64,000 nucleotides of DNA, taken from contig JABWDB010000008.1 of assembly GCA_019614645.1 (NCBI GenBank), positions 9,920,001-9,984,000 of the forward strand, given 5' to 3'. The notes under the pieces are model-generated. The model saw only the letters and a list, made by a program, of their open reading frames with translations, was not told where the DNA came from and searched no databases. The stretch comes from Stratiolaelaps scimitus. Its lineage: Eukaryota; Arthropoda; Arachnida; Mesostigmata; Laelapidae. Made by a program: the position numbers and the translations under genes. Positions 61,335 to 64,000 of the stretch are shown here, piece after piece (position 1 is the stretch's first letter; each line of letters opens with the position of its first letter).

Positions 61335-62829
61335 TAAGATAACCGAGTCAAACCATCTAAACAATGTACTTTAACTGAATTATGTTGCCTTAGTTAACTT
61401 TAGGTGTAGACAGTGAATCGCATGGCACATCTTTCAGGTGGCTCATTTGCCAGTTGGATTACCTCCATAATAGTACACTATGTATGGCCAAAGGCGTACA
61501 GTAAGAATCTCTAAACAGTAATTTTCAAGAAGCGAATAATAGCCACCTACGGCTCGTCTAAGAGAACTTATCTGGAGCCGACAACGGCATTAATCAAAAG
61601 GGGTGGCGCCTGAGTAGCAACAGCACTTGAGAGGCTCGCTGGCTCACATCCACAGGAACACACATGGACAGATGCAGTAATCGTACTTATTGGTTCATGT
61701 AATAAATTAATTAGTTACCTTACCTTTAATAATAAGCACTTAATTTCAAAGGTATATTATTACATAAGCTGGGTATTTGGCCCGGGATAGAGTCCTCGCG
61801 AGCCCTTACCCCCTCCATACCCATTTGGGGTATCGTTAATACTTTAACGTTACCTAATTCACTAGGCTTGGCTGAGTTAACGGACTCGGATAGCCACGAT
61901 TCAAAAATGATAGCCATATCGATATGTTGTTCTTCGAGGTATAAATGAAGAGCATCAGTGGCTTCTTCGTTTTGGAACGATCATGCGTTTATACAGACAC
62001 ATCGGAGTTCTTGCTTCTGGCGGGATGAGATACGGGAGCAATCCTTGTCCTTGTGCGCTGGGAGTCATTCCGATGGGTATGATGCTGCCATCGAAATTTC
62101 ACGCAAGATTCAGTGAAAATGTGAGATTTCGGTGGTAGGCTGCCATAAATCGTCGTTTATATCGCTTCCGTACTCGACATCTAGGACCTCAACTTAGAAC
62201 CTAATGAGCCTAATTTACGCATGTACATGCTCAGAATGCTAACCGACTTCAACTTAACCTTAGTTATTTAAATGTACGTACCTGAATGGGCCAAGAGTCC
62301 CAACCACGCAACAATAGCATTCCTTATTGTGATAGATTCGTGACTCTACATGAGAGGCGCATATCGTCGAGCTGGCTTCTCATTGCTCCTGTCAAAATAT
62401 CTTTGTCTCTATATTAACGGCGGCTCTCCTTCCACATTTTTGCACAAATTTAAAGTGATAAATTTTCACGTCATTCTAATGCTTGCCACGAACCGACCAC
62501 CTTTGTGCTTCCGTCCGAAGATGCAGTGTTTAGTGCAGTGGTAAAGTAAGGTTTTCTGGAAGTGTCATAACATGTCAACTGCTTCCGAGACTTGTACTCT
62601 TTTCCTGTTGCCCATCAGCCTACCAACTGTTTGAGCATGACAGCTTTGTTGTTGATAGCAAAACGTTAACTGTCACAAGTTGTCATTGACGTGGCGAACG
62701 ATAGTGTGCGCTATCGATTCGGAACCTCAAAAGTCTTCTGAGTGAGCCTAGAATGGGTCCCTATAAGGCAAGGATACAAGCATGGTATTCTAGTGTTGCA
62801 GGTCTGCTATCGTTCAGTCTATAAATGCC
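61335..62829. other. non-coding stretch
   Basis: AT-leaning DNA. A patch at about 61602-61652 reads like a very degraded tRNA-type head (GGTGGCGCCTGAGTAG and then CGCTGGCTCACATCC), loosely resembling the SINE heads at 24-26 kb. No gene recognised. Confidence 0.35.
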
Positions 62830-63114
62830 ATGGCGTTAGCTCCTCCCGATATATCCGACAGCCCTTGTTATCGGAGTATGAACTCGACCCCCCTCGGCCT
62901 TACACTTCTCCTTAACACCATCAGCGTCACAATACAAGCGATTCGTAGACCCTTAGGGTGGGCGAGGCGTCTCGTACGTGTGGCCATTCGCGTGGTGGTG
63001 ATGGTGGTTGGTATGTCGGTTGGTGGACTGTTCCTGCTGCTCAGGGGGGTCATCAATAACGCTCTATTCCATTGTCCGCTCTTTTCATTCCCCGGTTGCC
63101 TCAGTCTTCGCTAG
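62830..63114 (+). CDS. unsupported 94-codon frame with one hydrophobic segment
   Basis: The ATG at 62830 has a good start context (TGCCATGGCG). Residues about 50-72 form a hydrophobic, valine-rich stretch that could cross a membrane, preceded by arginines. The minus strand is open over 62868-63056. No family recognised. Confidence 0.12.
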   Translation: MALAPPDISDSPCYRSMNSTPLGLTLLLNTISVTIQAIRRPLGWARRLVRVAIRVVVMVVGMSVGGLFLLLRGVINNALFHCPLFSFPGCLSLR

Positions 63115-64000
63115 CTCGTCTCTAGTCCAGCTCTGCCCTCCTGCCAGTGTGTGTATGTGTGCGTGTTTGAGATAACGTATTATTAAGGAGTGCTAACTAG
63201 GCCGTGAAGCAGCTGGTCTCTGACTGCGTCGGCACGGCTCCCATCGGTCGGTAGGACGTTCTATCGTTCCAGGGCAACACCCCTCCTCCACCCGTTGTTC
63301 CCTTTGCAGTGAGACATGGATGTTATACTATAGAATAGAAAGGAGAAGTCCTGCGCGCACAGCTTGCCGCGTACGTTTCATTGCTCGCTAGCGATTCTCG
63401 GCTGCCTTCTCGCCTGATCCTTGCTTCGCTGGACGGGCGATTCATTCGAGACACCGCATCGTAACGGCGCCTGTCTCGAGCGAAGGCGCAATGGAAGCGA
63501 GACGATGGAACGCCTCGCTCCTCTGCCACTGATGCTGGTGAAGACGGTGGAAGGCAGCCGGGTTGGCAGGCAAGCAAGCTTGTTTTGTCGAACCAGCCAG
63601 GAGAGACTGGATTTCGGAGCGCGCAATGAACGGCAGACTATCGGGAAAGGGCCGCCCGAAGGTGAGGGACGCATTCGGCAGAGGAAGGGCAGGTTGACAC
63701 TCTCGCCACTTCGGCGCGTATGCCCCCGACGGATCTTCAACGGGCCCGAGCTGCTCAATGAGCGCCGGCGGCTGCTCCTCGTGGATCAGGGCGCGTGCGT
63801 TTTTATGCACCTCAACGCTCTCTGCTGGCCTCTGCCTTTCCCGTCCTTGTACCATTCGTTGCGGCTGCTGTCGCTGTCGTCGATGTTTCCTTGCGAAGAC
63901 CGGTTCCGTCTAATAACACGAGAGGAGAACTGGCGCCTCGTTTTTTCGCCACAGTTTCCAGCTGCGGCGACCGAGGAGCTTTCTTGCCGACGTTGATAAA
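63115..64000. other. GC-rich stretch at the window edge
   Basis: GC-rich DNA with long opposing frames: 63421-63996 plus (191 codons, TTG start) and 63442-63855 and 63378-63758 minus (137 and 126 codons). No motif in any of them is familiar. It may be the start of another island continuing beyond the window. Confidence 0.3.

Overview
The window reads as nuclear DNA of a metazoan, most likely an arthropod. The support is: several Tc1/mariner-type elements, one of them a clear mariner transposase fossil; many dinucleotide and trinucleotide microsatellites; tRNA-derived SINE-like pieces; CpG-containing GC-rich islands alternating with AT-rich stretches; and no prokaryotic gene organisation. A mite, tick or hymenopteran would fit, but nothing here fixes the taxon. 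I recognise no conserved cellular protein-coding gene. Most open frames are 60-100 codons, overlap on both strands and are about what random sequence gives. The longest ones (190-215 codons) lie in GC-rich, low-complexity islands where stop codons are rare. The stretch is best read as intergenic or long-intron DNA, perhaps with untranslated leading exons in the two largest islands. No rRNA, intact tRNA or CRISPR array was found. || Layout. 1-2 kb: non-coding, with a GC-rich start. 2.1-2.8 kb: decayed mariner transposase with stops and frameshifts. 2.9-4.3 kb: GC-rich island with CAG, CCG and CG runs. 4.3-32 kb: mostly unremarkable DNA, with a perfect hairpin at 7.27 kb, microsatellites at 9.5, 11.9 and 18.3 kb, smaller GC-rich patches near 10, 12, 17-18 and 20-21 kb, a dispersed 35-base repeat at 16.26 and 25.07 kb, and a SINE-like family at 24.1, 25.6 and 28.8 kb. 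32.4-35.1 kb: first large GC-rich island, with purine-rich tracts on the + strand. 36.75-37.17 kb: Tc1/mariner-type MITE. 38.8 kb: foldback. 39.96-40.65 kb: internally deleted mariner element with intact 25-bp terminal inverted repeats and a TA target duplication. 40.9-43.4 kb and about 45.3-45.7 kb: GC-rich patches. 53.8-54.1 kb: second MITE. 57.3 kb: 69-nt miRNA-like hairpin. 57.7-57.8 kb: truncated relative of the 40-kb mariner. 58.0-61.0 kb: second large GC-rich, purine-rich island. 62.8-64 kb: GC-rich end. || The strongest content is therefore mobile-element structure: one autonomous-type mariner fossil, one deletion derivative and its truncated relative, two short TA-flanked elements and a tRNA-headed SINE candidate. 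Protein-coding calls are given only at low confidence and are marked as unsupported by homology.
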